A stretch of 12,645 nt of DNA from Chloroflexota bacterium. Its GTDB lineage: Bacteria > Chloroflexota > Chloroflexia > JAMDCE01. The notes below the pieces were generated by a model. That model was given only the letters and a program-made list of their open reading frames with translations. It did no database searches and was not told where the DNA came from. Positions 6,341-12,645 of this stretch are shown piece by piece. A program made the position numbers and the translations under genes. Numbering within the stretch: position 1 is the stretch's first letter; each line of letters opens with the position of its first letter. Location of the stretch: positions 1 to 12,645 of the forward strand of contig JAMDCE010000688.1 in assembly GCA_023489135.1 (NCBI GenBank), read 5' to 3'.

Positions 6341-7129
6341 TCACCCCCAATTGTCTACCAGCTCATCCAAATCCTCGAACACAAGATCGGGCTGGATTGG
6401 CGCCTCCTTTAGCTGGTCTCCGGCGCTGATGCCGGTCAGCACCAGAATCGTAGTGATCCCAACCCGCTGGCCCCCCAGCACGTCGGTATCCAGTCGGTCG
6501 CCGAGGATGGCGGTTTCGCTCGTCGTAGCGCCCAGCTGTTGCATCGCCAGGCGCAGCATCTCGGGATTGGGCTTGCCTACCACCACCGCCGATTGGTCGG
6601 TACAGGCCTCCACGGCAGCCACTATGGCCCCACACCCCGGCAGCAAGCCTCGCTCGGTAGGAAAGGTCTTATCGGGATTGGCCGCCACCAGCTTTGCTCC
6701 CTGCCTGACGGCCAGGGCGGCTATCGATAGCTTGCGATAAGTTAGATGACGATCCAGTCCGATCAGGACGTAGCCGGGGTTCGCCTCCTCGAGCCGGAAC
6801 CCGGCCTCCTCTATCGGCCGACGCAAACCTTCCTCTCCGATGATGAAGACCCCGCTTCGCGCGGCGGCTACCTTGCTCAGGTACTGGGCCACGGCCTGGC
6901 CGCTGGTGAAGATGGAATGCTCCGGCGCTGAGATGCCGAGGCGGCCAAGCTTTGCCGCGTACTGCGCCGCAGTGAGGGTGGAGTTGTTGGTCAGGAGGCA
7001 AAAGCGAATCTGATGCTGTTCCAGGAAGCGAAATAGGCGGGAGGCCCCCTTGAGCCGGGTGTTGCCGCGGTATACCACGCCGTCGAGGTCGATGAGCAGG
7101 GATTTTACGCTCGCCAGCGTCATTTTCAT
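6341..7129 (-). CDS. HAD superfamily phosphatase, NagD-like (HAD-IIA)
   Basis: This is a cytoplasmic phosphatase of the haloacid dehalogenase superfamily; relatives such as NagD and p-nitrophenylphosphatase remove phosphate from nucleotides or small sugar phosphates. All four motifs are present: DLDGVVY with nucleophile Asp14 and acid/base Asp16, LLTNNST with Thr47, Lys186 in GKPNPE, and GDRLDTD with Asp211 and Asp216. The C2-type cap between motifs II and III includes the family hallmark ANPDKTFPTERGLLPGCGA (150-168). The 262-residue length is typical. ATG 7129 is used here; ATG 7123 is two codons further in, and neither has a strong ribosome-binding site. The gene starts 4 nt after the XPB-like gene ends, so it is probably translated by coupling. 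The substrate cannot be inferred. Confidence 0.92.
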   Translation of the reverse strand: MKMTLASVKSLLIDLDGVVYRGNTRLKGASRLFRFLEQHQIRFCLLTNNSTLTAAQYAAKLGRLGISAPEHSIFTSGQAVAQYLSKVAAARSGVFIIGEEGLRRPIEEAGFRLEEANPGYVLIGLDRHLTYRKLSIAALAVRQGAKLVAANPDKTFPTERGLLPGCGAIVAAVEACTDQSAVVVGKPNPEMLRLAMQQLGATTSETAILGDRLDTDVLGGQRVGITTILVLTGISAGDQLKEAPIQPDLVFEDLDELVDNWG

Positions 7130-7133
7130 GCCA

Positions 7134-9077
7134 TCAGCTTACGGCAGGAGAAGAACACGAACCGTTCCTCAGCACGGAGTAAGGTGCTTTCGCCGCCTCG
7201 GCCCAGTCCAGTATGGAAGAGATAACCGCGGGTGGTACTTCCTCTCGGTTCCGCTCGGTGAGAAATTCCACAAAATCCTCGGGCCGGTGCCCGCGAACCG
7301 TCGCCTGCTGGACTTTTCTCTTGGTGATCTGGTGAACGCTGACGCGGCCCACGCTGACGGTGACGGCGAATTTGAGCAGCCAGCGCCACGCCTTTGGATC
7401 AGCGCCGGAGAGCAGCACCTGGAAATTAGGGAGGATAGTCAACGTCCCACTCGAAGGCGCGGACCTACGGGAGGCCCGCCGGCCCAACAACCACGCCCCC
7501 ATCCCGCTGATCGATATGGCGGATGGCTCCATGCCCTCGTCGTATCCCAGCGATAACCCACCCGTCCAGTAGAGCAAAGTACCCAGACTCAGCGCCACAA
7601 CTCGCCTCACCTGCTCTCGGTAATCGGCTCCCGCGCGGTCTTCGCCCGCTGCACGGACGCGGCCAGCCTCGTGGACTTCCGCACACTTCTCGATAACGGC
7701 CTCCACAATCGTGCCCACCCGGTACCAGGACCCCGGCCTGCACCTTCTCAGAACGGACAGCAGGCGCTTGCGAATGCAGCGGTACTTGTTCGGATCGAGG
7801 TCTATCCTATATCCCCGGTGGTCATTGCACCAACAATCATCTTCCAGCCAATAATCAAAAAGAGCCCGGCCCTGGCCCGCCATTCCCAGCGCAACCCATT
7901 CCTCGACCTTTTCATTCGACACGATTTTGTCGTCGCGAATACCGATTAGGCCCAGTTTGGAGGCCACGCGCACGAGGCAATCGAGTCGAATAGGCCCAAA
8001 CCCACTTCCTGCCACCACGGCGAGCTCCTCTTTGAGCTGGCTAACTGCCCAGCGCGGGAGCCTCAGGTCGCGTCCTGCCAGCTCGACGTCGTTCGCTTCC
8101 AGCAGGTTGGTGAGCACCAGAAGATCGAAGAAGAAAGCGAAGTTGGCCTGGGTCACCTTCAAGGGCACCTCCACCTCCTGATCGTTTCCCAATTCGGAAT
8201 CGGCCGGCGGCTCTTTGGCCTCAGTCAGATGGTCGTCGCGCGCCACGCCGATGGGGGCGAATACGAATCTCCGCCCATCGACATAAGTATCGGCAAGAAT
8301 AAGATGGGAGACGAGGCTCCTCAAGACGGCGCGCAGGGAGCTTTCCGAGATCCTGGTCCTTTCTCTCAAGGACTCGACGCCGATCTTGCTGCCCGCCTCG
8401 CACACCGTTCTAAACACTACCGCCGAGTCATCACCCAGCTTGGCCAGAACAGCGTCGACGCTATTTCGCCGAGAGATAGTATCCTCGACCAGCGCCATTA
8501 GCTCGCGCTTGAAACATTGATCGCAATGGGGTATTCGCCACTTGGAGGCCAGACTCTGCAGCTGCGAAAGTGTGAGCTCGCCCAGGAGCTTATGCAACGT
8601 CCTATCGCTCTGATCGCCCGCCTCGATCTGGGACCTGACGCGCTGGAGAATCGAGGAGATCTCGGGGGCAACACGCGCCACCGTCAATTGGACCGACGGT
8701 CGCGAACGGAAAGCGAAAGAGCGCTCATCGAGAATCTCGTGGCCGGACACTCGTGCCGGACCCACGACAACCAAGCCGGCTTCGTCCAGCCCGGAGAGCA
8801 CCATGTGCAGGTCCACGCCGGAAAAGGGAAGATCCCTCTCTAGCTCCTTGGTAGACACCCAACCCCTGGGTTCTTCCCGGATGCGGTCAAGAACGAGTCT
8901 CTCGCGCGAACTGAGGGTCTCGTAGAGGAATTTGACTGACTGCTCGTCGGTCATTTGACTATAAAGTTGTGCTACTAGGGTCCTGGGCTCGACAGTCGTT
9001 TCGATCAGCCAGTAACGAGCCAACCCCTGAAGCTTGGCCGCCGTCATCCCTAACAGCAGGCCCATCAGGTGCGCCAA
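7134..9077 (-). CDS. Stand-alone XPB/Ssl2-N-like helicase-associated protein without motor domain
   Basis: I assign this by its C-terminal part: SGTLTILPNFQVLL followed by a helical stretch and PPAVISSILDWAE (552-642 counted from GTG 9104) resembles the helicase-associated XPB/Ssl2 N-terminal domain seen in uncharacterised proteins of Actinobacteria and Chloroflexota. Upstream are SAP-like helical repeats (about 21-50 and 177-210) and two probable winged-helix regions (about 58-112 and 220-290), so it is likely a DNA-associated cytoplasmic protein. No Walker A or DEAD/DEAH motif is present. The chain stops only about 14 residues after DWAE, where I would expect relatives to continue, and I see no frameshifted remainder. 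I favour TTG 9077, which has AGGGGGG 5 nt upstream; GTG 9104 is the longest start but lacks a ribosome-binding site. Function is unknown. Confidence 0.78.
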   Translation of the reverse strand: MAHLMGLLLGMTAAKLQGLARYWLIETTVEPRTLVAQLYSQMTDEQSVKFLYETLSSRERLVLDRIREEPRGWVSTKELERDLPFSGVDLHMVLSGLDEAGLVVVGPARVSGHEILDERSFAFRSRPSVQLTVARVAPEISSILQRVRSQIEAGDQSDRTLHKLLGELTLSQLQSLASKWRIPHCDQCFKRELMALVEDTISRRNSVDAVLAKLGDDSAVVFRTVCEAGSKIGVESLRERTRISESSLRAVLRSLVSHLILADTYVDGRRFVFAPIGVARDDHLTEAKEPPADSELGNDQEVEVPLKVTQANFAFFFDLLVLTNLLEANDVELAGRDLRLPRWAVSQLKEELAVVAGSGFGPIRLDCLVRVASKLGLIGIRDDKIVSNEKVEEWVALGMAGQGRALFDYWLEDDCWCNDHRGYRIDLDPNKYRCIRKRLLSVLRRCRPGSWYRVGTIVEAVIEKCAEVHEAGRVRAAGEDRAGADYREQVRRVVALSLGTLLYWTGGLSLGYDEGMEPSAISISGMGAWLLGRRASRRSAPSSGTLTILPNFQVLLSGADPKAWRWLLKFAVTVSVGRVSVHQITKRKVQQATVRGHRPEDFVEFLTERNREEVPPAVISSILDWAEAAKAPYSVLRNGSCSSPAVS

Positions 9078-9151
9078 GATAGCCCCCCTATCCTCAACAC
9101 CCACTAGTATGGCAATACAGGTGTTGGATAGTTCAGCGAACTCAATACCGA

Positions 9152-9167
9152 CGTATTGTAATATACG
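9152..9167 (-). promoter_or_regulatory. Palindromic -10-like element upstream of the XPB-like gene
   Basis: The minus strand reads CGTATATTACAATACG, matching CGTATGTTATAATACG of the transketolase promoter at 14 of 16 positions. The TACAAT hexamer (9160-9155) aligns with the TATAAT of the other site. No -35 is visible because the expected place falls in the GC hairpin 9172-9189. It could be a promoter needing an activator, or a shared repressor site. Confidence 0.45.
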
Positions 9168-9171
9168 CTAG

Positions 9172-9189
9172 CCGGGCCCCCCGGCCCGG
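9172..9189. repeat. GC-rich hairpin upstream of the XPB-like gene
   Basis: CCGGGCC (9172-9178) and GGCCCGG (9183-9189) form a perfect 7-bp stem with a CCCC loop on the plus strand. No U-tract follows on either strand. It lies directly upstream of the palindromic element. Confidence 0.5.
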
Positions 9190-9441
9190 TGTACGACCAA
9201 ACCGACTGTGGTTTACCAGAAGGCAGCATACTTTTACCATTTTTGTTCGGAAATATCAATAGTCCAAGATAACTATCCTGTTCTGCGAGCGTGGTACAGA
9301 ACGTGCAACAACTCTGGAGGAGGGCGACGTAGAGACGATGGGGGAGATTTCGCCGGCGGTCACCATTCTCGATTGCCAATTCAGGCGCCGGCGAGGCGCC
9401 CTGGTCAATTCGCCGCCCCGAGGATAAGCTGTAAGCATCAT

Positions 9442-9446
9442 AGGAG
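9442..9446 (+). promoter_or_regulatory. Ribosome-binding site deciding the cold-shock gene start
   Basis: AGGAG ends 7 nt before ATG 9454. The reading frame is open upstream to 9208, but this site and the family start (MPQGTIK) fix the true beginning at 9454. Confidence 0.8.
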
Positions 9447-9453
9447 CAAGAGT

Positions 9454-9666
9454 ATGCCTCAGGGCACGATTAAGCGTCTGGTCCGCGACCGAGGTTTCGG
9501 TTTCATCCGCGGTGAGGGAATGCGCGAGGACCTGTTCTTCCATCGCAGCGCGGTGCAGGAGAGCAGCTTCGACGATCTACACGAAGGTGAAACCGTCGAG
9601 TTCGAGGTCGAGCACGACCCGCGTCGAGGGCAGGACCGGGCGGTCAACATTAGGCCAGCGGCATAG
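9454..9666 (+). CDS. Cold-shock domain protein, CspA family
   Basis: This 70-residue protein is a single cold-shock domain, which binds single-stranded RNA or DNA and acts as an RNA chaperone. RNP1 is visible as RGFGFI (13-18) and RNP2 as DLFFHRSAV (26-34). The later strand GETVEFEVEHD and the closing RAVNIRPAA complete the five-stranded barrel. The usual KWFN after the first strand is replaced by KRLV, so the conserved tryptophan is missing; I recall this variant from several non-enterobacterial groups. The gene stands alone on the plus strand and converges on the ABC permease gene, with a strong hairpin in between. Cold induction is not shown by the sequence. Confidence 0.9.
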   Translation: MPQGTIKRLVRDRGFGFIRGEGMREDLFFHRSAVQESSFDDLHEGETVEFEVEHDPRRGQDRAVNIRPAA

Positions 9667-9682
9667 TGCGCGCAGCCGACGG

Positions 9683-9725
9683 ATGAGTTCCCTCAAACGG
9701 ATCACTTCCGTTTGAGGGAACTCAT
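9683..9725. repeat. Perfect 19-bp inverted repeat between convergent genes
   Basis: ATGAGTTCCCTCAAACGGA (9683-9701) is repeated exactly in reverse complement at 9707-9725 around a TCACT loop. It starts 16 nt after the cold-shock stop and ends 72 nt before the stop of the convergent permease, so a shared 3' end or RNA-stabilising structure is likely. There is no U-tract on either side, so it is not a standard intrinsic terminator. Its arms contain GTTCCCTCAAA, also present in the transketolase leader. Confidence 0.7.
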
Positions 9726-9797
9726 TGACCACATACAAACAGTGTGCCTTCTTGGAGGAAACCGCTGGCCCACCCTCGAGGCTGGACCAGTTGATTC

Positions 9798-10676
9798 CTA
9801 TCCTTTTATGGCTCCGGCCACCGCCTCGATGAAGTAGCGCTGGAGGAAGAAGAACACCGCCATTATGGGAACGATGGACATTATCGCTCCGGCGGCGATG
9901 TATGTCCAACCCGTGGAGTTCTCTCCCACGAACGCATAGAGGCCAACCGCCAGCGTGCGCAGGCTTTCGTTCCCCAGAGTGAACACCAGCGGGATCCAGA
10001 AGGAGTTCCAGTTAATCATGAACTGGAACAAGCCTACGGTGGCGATCATAGGCTTGGCCATGGGCAGCATCACGTGCCAGTAAGTTTGCGGAAGGTTAGC
10101 CCCGTCCACCACCGCGGCTTCTTCCACTTCCTTGCCAATAGTGGCGAAGTAGCCCATAAAGAGCAAGGTGTTGAAGATAAGACCGCCCGCCGTCTGAACC
10201 ACTATGATCCCCAGCAGCGAGTTCAACAGGCCTAGTTTTTGGGCCAGCTCGAAGGTGGGAATGATGGTGTATCCTCCCGGCAGGAACATCAGCACCAACA
10301 TTCCACCGATGAATAGCTTCTTGCCCGGGAAGCTGGTTTTCGACAACACGTAACCGGCCATCGAGGTGAGCAGAATCACCAACAGGGTCACCGCCACGCT
10401 GGTGATCGCCGTGTTGATGAAGTACGTGCCAAAGTGGCCCGTGTTCCAAGCATAGACGTAATTGTCTAACTGAAGCTGCTTCGGAATCAGGCTGAGCCCC
10501 GACGTGAAGAACTCGCCCGGCGACTTGAAGGAGCTGGCGAGCACCCACAAGAACGGGTACATGTATAGGAAACCGGCGCCGATCAGGATGGCGTGGGTAA
10601 GCAGCCGAATGGCTTTGCGGCTCAGCTTGAGCCTGGAGAATGGGCCGCTCGGAACAGTATTGGTTGATGTCGACAT
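9798..10676 (-). CDS. Carbohydrate ABC transporter permease, MalG type
   Basis: This is one of the two inner-membrane subunits of a family-1 (CUT1) sugar importer. It has six hydrophobic segments, an N-terminal cytoplasmic stretch of about 25 residues, and the EAA loop EEAAVVDGANLPQTYWHVML (185-204), with Gly192 and the following PMAKP, that docks on the transport ATPase. The 292-residue length and the C-terminal FLQRYFIEAVAGAIKG are typical of MalG-like proteins. ATG 10676 has a perfect AAGGAGG 7 nt upstream. The gene begins 12 nt after the stop of the MalF-type permease; that stop overlaps the ribosome-binding site. No ATPase gene follows, so the importer probably uses a shared ATPase encoded elsewhere. 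The sugar is unknown. Confidence 0.94.
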   Translation of the reverse strand: MSTSTNTVPSGPFSRLKLSRKAIRLLTHAILIGAGFLYMYPFLWVLASSFKSPGEFFTSGLSLIPKQLQLDNYVYAWNTGHFGTYFINTAITSVAVTLLVILLTSMAGYVLSKTSFPGKKLFIGGMLVLMFLPGGYTIIPTFELAQKLGLLNSLLGIIVVQTAGGLIFNTLLFMGYFATIGKEVEEAAVVDGANLPQTYWHVMLPMAKPMIATVGLFQFMINWNSFWIPLVFTLGNESLRTLAVGLYAFVGENSTGWTYIAAGAIMSIVPIMAVFFFLQRYFIEAVAGAIKG

Positions 10677-10688
10677 CGCCTTTCCTCC

Positions 10689-11675
10689 TTACTTCAATTC
10701 CCCGCGGCGCTCGCGAGCGTATTTCACCGATATCAGCTGCATCGCGGTGATGCCCATCACCAGCAGGCCCATGAACAGCGCGGCCGCCGAGGCATAGCCC
10801 ACGTTGGCCTCACCCGCGATAGAAGCCGGTGTGAACGCGTAGTGGTAGATGTAGGTGCTGACCACTTCGCTGGAGAAGTAAGGTCCTCCACCGGTCATCA
10901 CCAGGACGAGGTCGAAAACCTGAAGGCTTCCCAGAATCGCCAGGAAGACGATGACGGCTCCCACCTCCCGCAGCATCGGAATGGTCACCTTGGTGAACTG
11001 ATGGAAGGCGTTGGCGCCGTCTAGATCCGCCGCCTCGTACAACTCCCTCGGTATCGACTGCAGGGCGGCCAGGAAGTAAACCAGGTTGTAGCCCATCGTG
11101 TGCCAGATGCCCACGCCAACTACCGCCAGCAGGGCAAATCGGGGATCGCCCAGCCAGTCTATCGGAGTGCTGATTATGCCCGCATCCACCAGGAGCATAC
11201 TCAGGTTCATTCCCGAGTTGCTCAGAAGCAGACTGATAACCACGCCGACCAGGGCGGCCGAGGTGACGACCGGCGAGAAGTAGACCGCGCGGTAGATGGT
11301 CGACCCCCGCAATCGGGGGTTGTTGAGCACCAGGGCCAACGCCAGAGCGAGCGTCAGCTGAATGGGCACGAGCAACATGGCGTAAGTGAAAGTGTGCTTA
11401 ACCGCGTTCCAGAAAAGGGCGTCGCCTGCCACGGTGAAGAAGTGCCGCAATCCCACAAAGCGCGTCGGGTTGCCTATGCCATTCCAGTCATAGAGCGTTA
11501 TGTTCACGGAGGCAACCAACGGATACACGACGAACAAACTCACCAGCACGGCCATCGGCAGGAGAAACAGGTATGACCAGAAGTTCTTCCTTAGCTGTCT
11601 TAAAAGGGGTCTCGGATCTCCGGGAATGGATAATCCTATCGCCCTTAGAGTAGTCTCCATTGACTGCGTGCTCAT
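10689..11675 (-). CDS. Carbohydrate ABC transporter permease, MalF type
   Basis: This is the second membrane subunit of the CUT1 importer, pairing with the MalG-type protein downstream. It starts with a cytoplasmic segment, then FWSYLFLLPMAVLVSLFVVY as the first membrane helix, YDWNGIGNPTRFVGLRHF as the usual periplasmic stretch, and the EAA loop YEAADLDGANAFHQFTKVTI (213-232) with Gly220. It ends in charged residues KYARERRGELK. ATG 11675 is chosen because GAGGA lies 6 nt upstream; an upstream in-frame ATG at 11729 would add 18 residues but lies inside the intercistronic hairpin. This gives 328 residues, normal for sugar permeases of this type that lack the extra MalF periplasmic domain. The gene follows the binding protein after an 81-nt gap. 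Confidence 0.94.
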   Translation of the reverse strand: MSTQSMETTLRAIGLSIPGDPRPLLRQLRKNFWSYLFLLPMAVLVSLFVVYPLVASVNITLYDWNGIGNPTRFVGLRHFFTVAGDALFWNAVKHTFTYAMLLVPIQLTLALALALVLNNPRLRGSTIYRAVYFSPVVTSAALVGVVISLLLSNSGMNLSMLLVDAGIISTPIDWLGDPRFALLAVVGVGIWHTMGYNLVYFLAALQSIPRELYEAADLDGANAFHQFTKVTIPMLREVGAVIVFLAILGSLQVFDLVLVMTGGGPYFSSEVVSTYIYHYAFTPASIAGEANVGYASAAALFMGLLVMGITAMQLISVKYARERRGELK

Positions 11676-11699
11676 CAGACTTCCTCGTTTCTGAACAGT

Positions 11700-11735
11700 G
11701 AGAGAGTGGGAGAGGGATGCCTCTCTCACTCTCTC
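11700..11735 (-). repeat. Intercistronic hairpin between binding-protein and permease genes
   Basis: The arms 11700-11715 (GAGAGAGTGGGAGAGG) and 11720-11735 pair at 15 of 16 positions around a 4-nt loop. On the transcribed strand it lies 22 nt after the binding-protein stop and about 25 nt before the permease start. No U-tract follows. Such hairpins behind malE-type genes commonly protect the upstream message and let less message continue into the permeases; that role is inferred here. Confidence 0.65.
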
Positions 11736-11756
11736 CTGTCTAGGCCTATGCCAGTA

Positions 11757-12645
11757 CTAGTACTTGTAATCCGTGGTGATGTCCCAGTCGGGAGCTGCCC
11801 ACCACTTCGGATCGACGTTGATGCCGCGAGCCTGAGTTTCCTTGATGGCCCGCTGCAGCTCGGCGTTCTGTCGAGCTTCGAGATCTTGCAGCGCACCCTT
11901 CCAGTCGGATACCTGTCCGGTGTAGATACCTTCCAGAATGGCCTGGATATCCGGCAAGGTCTGCTGCGTCTTCACATCGCTCATTTCCGGGTGCTTCAGG
12001 CTGGGCGCCGGTCCCATCTTGATGTCGGTCTTGCCCAATTCCATAAACTGCGCGAACTGTGGAGTCTTAGCATACTCCGAATTGTTGGCTTCGGGCTGAA
12101 TCCGCAGGCCCTGTCCATCCTGCACCCAACGAGTAGCTGCCTCTTTCGAGTTCAGCCAGTCGAACCATAGCCAGGCTTCCTCCGGGTGCTTGGTCTGGGC
12201 AGAGATGGCCCATCCAGTTCCACCGGGTCCCCGGTAGAAGTAGCTCGCCTGGGTCGGCCCCTCGTAAGGAAGCTGCGCCACGGCGTAGTCCTTGAAATCA
12301 GGGTTGGTCTTTTGCCAGCCGCTCTGGTTCCATACACCACCGATAAGCATGGCGAACTTGCCCCCGGCGAAGGACGCCCGGGCCATTTCGTCGTCCATCG
12401 ACATCGCATTGGGAACTATGCTACCATCCTGCTTCATCCCCATAAAGAACGTGATCCAATCCAGGTAAGCGGGGTTGCTTGCCCAGGTGAACTTGCCCTC
12501 GCGAGCGTCGAAACCGCTGTTACCGCCGGGAGCGCCGCTGTTTTGAACCATCTGCAGCTGCCACGGCAGGATGAACTTCTGCTTGTTGCCAAAGCCGTAA
12601 CCGTAAGCCTTTCCGCCGCTGGCCTTGGTGACCTTCGCCGCATAC
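11757..12645 (-). CDS. Extracellular sugar-binding protein of ABC importer (N-terminus beyond window)
   Basis: This is the C-terminal ~296 residues of a family-1 extracellular solute-binding protein, the periplasmic or lipid-anchored receptor that delivers sugar to the two permeases downstream. The frame stays open to the window edge (YAAKVTKASGGKAYGYGFGN...), so an internal ATG at 12551 is not the true start. Family features include FAGGKFAMLIGGVWNQ, the GPGGTGWAISAQTKHPEEAW segment followed by FDWLNSKEAATRW, and a C-terminal helix with ALQDLEARQNAELQRAI. Many Trp, Tyr and Phe residues are consistent with stacking on sugar rings. The signal peptide is outside the window. It is the promoter-proximal gene of the importer operon as seen here; the stop is TAG at 11757-11759. 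The ligand is not known. Confidence 0.93.
   Translation of the reverse strand, partial: YAAKVTKASGGKAYGYGFGNKQKFILPWQLQMVQNSGAPGGNSGFDAREGKFTWASNPAYLDWITFFMGMKQDGSIVPNAMSMDDEMARASFAGGKFAMLIGGVWNQSGWQKTNPDFKDYAVAQLPYEGPTQASYFYRGPGGTGWAISAQTKHPEEAWLWFDWLNSKEAATRWVQDGQGLRIQPEANNSEYAKTPQFAQFMELGKTDIKMGPAPSLKHPEMSDVKTQQTLPDIQAILEGIYTGQVSDWKGALQDLEARQNAELQRAIKETQARGINVDPKWWAAPDWDITTDYKY

Larger units (their letters stand above)
9105..9453. other. Divergent intergenic region between the XPB-like and cold-shock genes
   Basis: About 350 nt hold no convincing gene. Three CAATAC units lie near the XPB-like side (9113-9118, 9143-9148, and inverted at 9153-9158), followed by the palindromic element at 9152-9167 and a GC hairpin at 9172-9189. 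On the cold-shock side there is an inverted repeat GTTCTG-N11-CAGAAC (9280-9285 and 9297-9302) and two GGCGCC blocks (9384-9389, 9395-9400) that could pair in the leader RNA. I see no clear sigma70 promoter for the cold-shock gene; the AT-rich stretch 9230-9275 is the best place to look. Confidence 0.5.

Noticed and set aside
6301..6343. Terminator after the HAD gene
   Set aside because: I found no stable hairpin or T-run on the minus strand; read-through into the transketolase operon remains possible.
9104..9379. Minus-strand 91-codon frame upstream of the XPB-like gene
   Set aside because: Its composition looks non-coding, it covers the palindromic promoter element and GC hairpin, and no ribosome-binding site supports it.
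9384..9400. Twin GGCGCC blocks as a terminator or riboswitch stem in the cold-shock leader
   Set aside because: The stem is short, there is no U-tract, and nothing around it matches a riboswitch fold I know.
9208..9453. N-terminal extension of the cold-shock gene
   Set aside because: The extension has no family similarity, and a strong ribosome-binding site with ATG 9454 gives the exact expected length.

Overview
The window is a bacterial chromosome segment of moderately high GC. It carries ordinary protein genes, no RNA genes, no CRISPR array and no insertion sequence. The gene types (split transketolase, a stand-alone XPB/Ssl2-N-like protein, a cold-shock protein of the 'IKRLVRDRGFGFI' type, family-1 sugar ABC transporter genes, frequent TTG/GTG starts) would suit a Chloroflexota-like organism. 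That placement is inference from gene content only and is weak.

Layout. (i) 1-2372, plus strand: the tail of an unidentified gene, then an MFS transporter and a ROK sugar kinase, 4 nt apart, both probably starting with TTG. (ii) 2376-3280, minus strand: a TacT-like GNAT toxin and its DUF1778 antitoxin, overlapping by 1 nt. They end 3 nt from the ROK gene and are driven from a perfect 13-bp inverted repeat that carries a sigma70-type promoter in both directions. (iii) 3325-6297, minus strand: transketolase N subunit, transketolase C subunit and a YbhN/UPF0104 membrane protein in one tight operon behind an extended -10 promoter. The N subunit has Cys in place of the metal-binding Asp of the thiamine diphosphate motif. 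(iv) 6341-9104, minus strand: an XPB/Ssl2-N-like protein without helicase motor, followed 4 nt later by a NagD-type HAD phosphatase. (v) 9105-9453: a divergent intergenic region; then a small cold-shock-domain gene on the plus strand (9454-9666). (vi) 9683-9725: a perfect 19-bp hairpin between convergent genes. (vii) 9798-12645, minus strand: a carbohydrate ABC importer (solute-binding protein, two permeases, no ATPase in the window), with a long hairpin between the binding protein and the first permease gene.

Taken together the segment is rich in carbohydrate functions: ABC import, MFS transport, sugar phosphorylation, sugar-phosphate dephosphorylation and a two-subunit transketolase. They lie in separate transcription units, so a single pathway is a hypothesis only. 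No clearly new multi-gene system is visible. The most unusual signals are the symmetric dual promoter of the toxin-antitoxin pair, the Asp-to-Cys change in the transketolase, a 16-bp palindromic promoter element shared (14/16) by the transketolase and XPB-like operons, and an 11-bp motif shared by the transketolase leader and the 19-bp hairpin.
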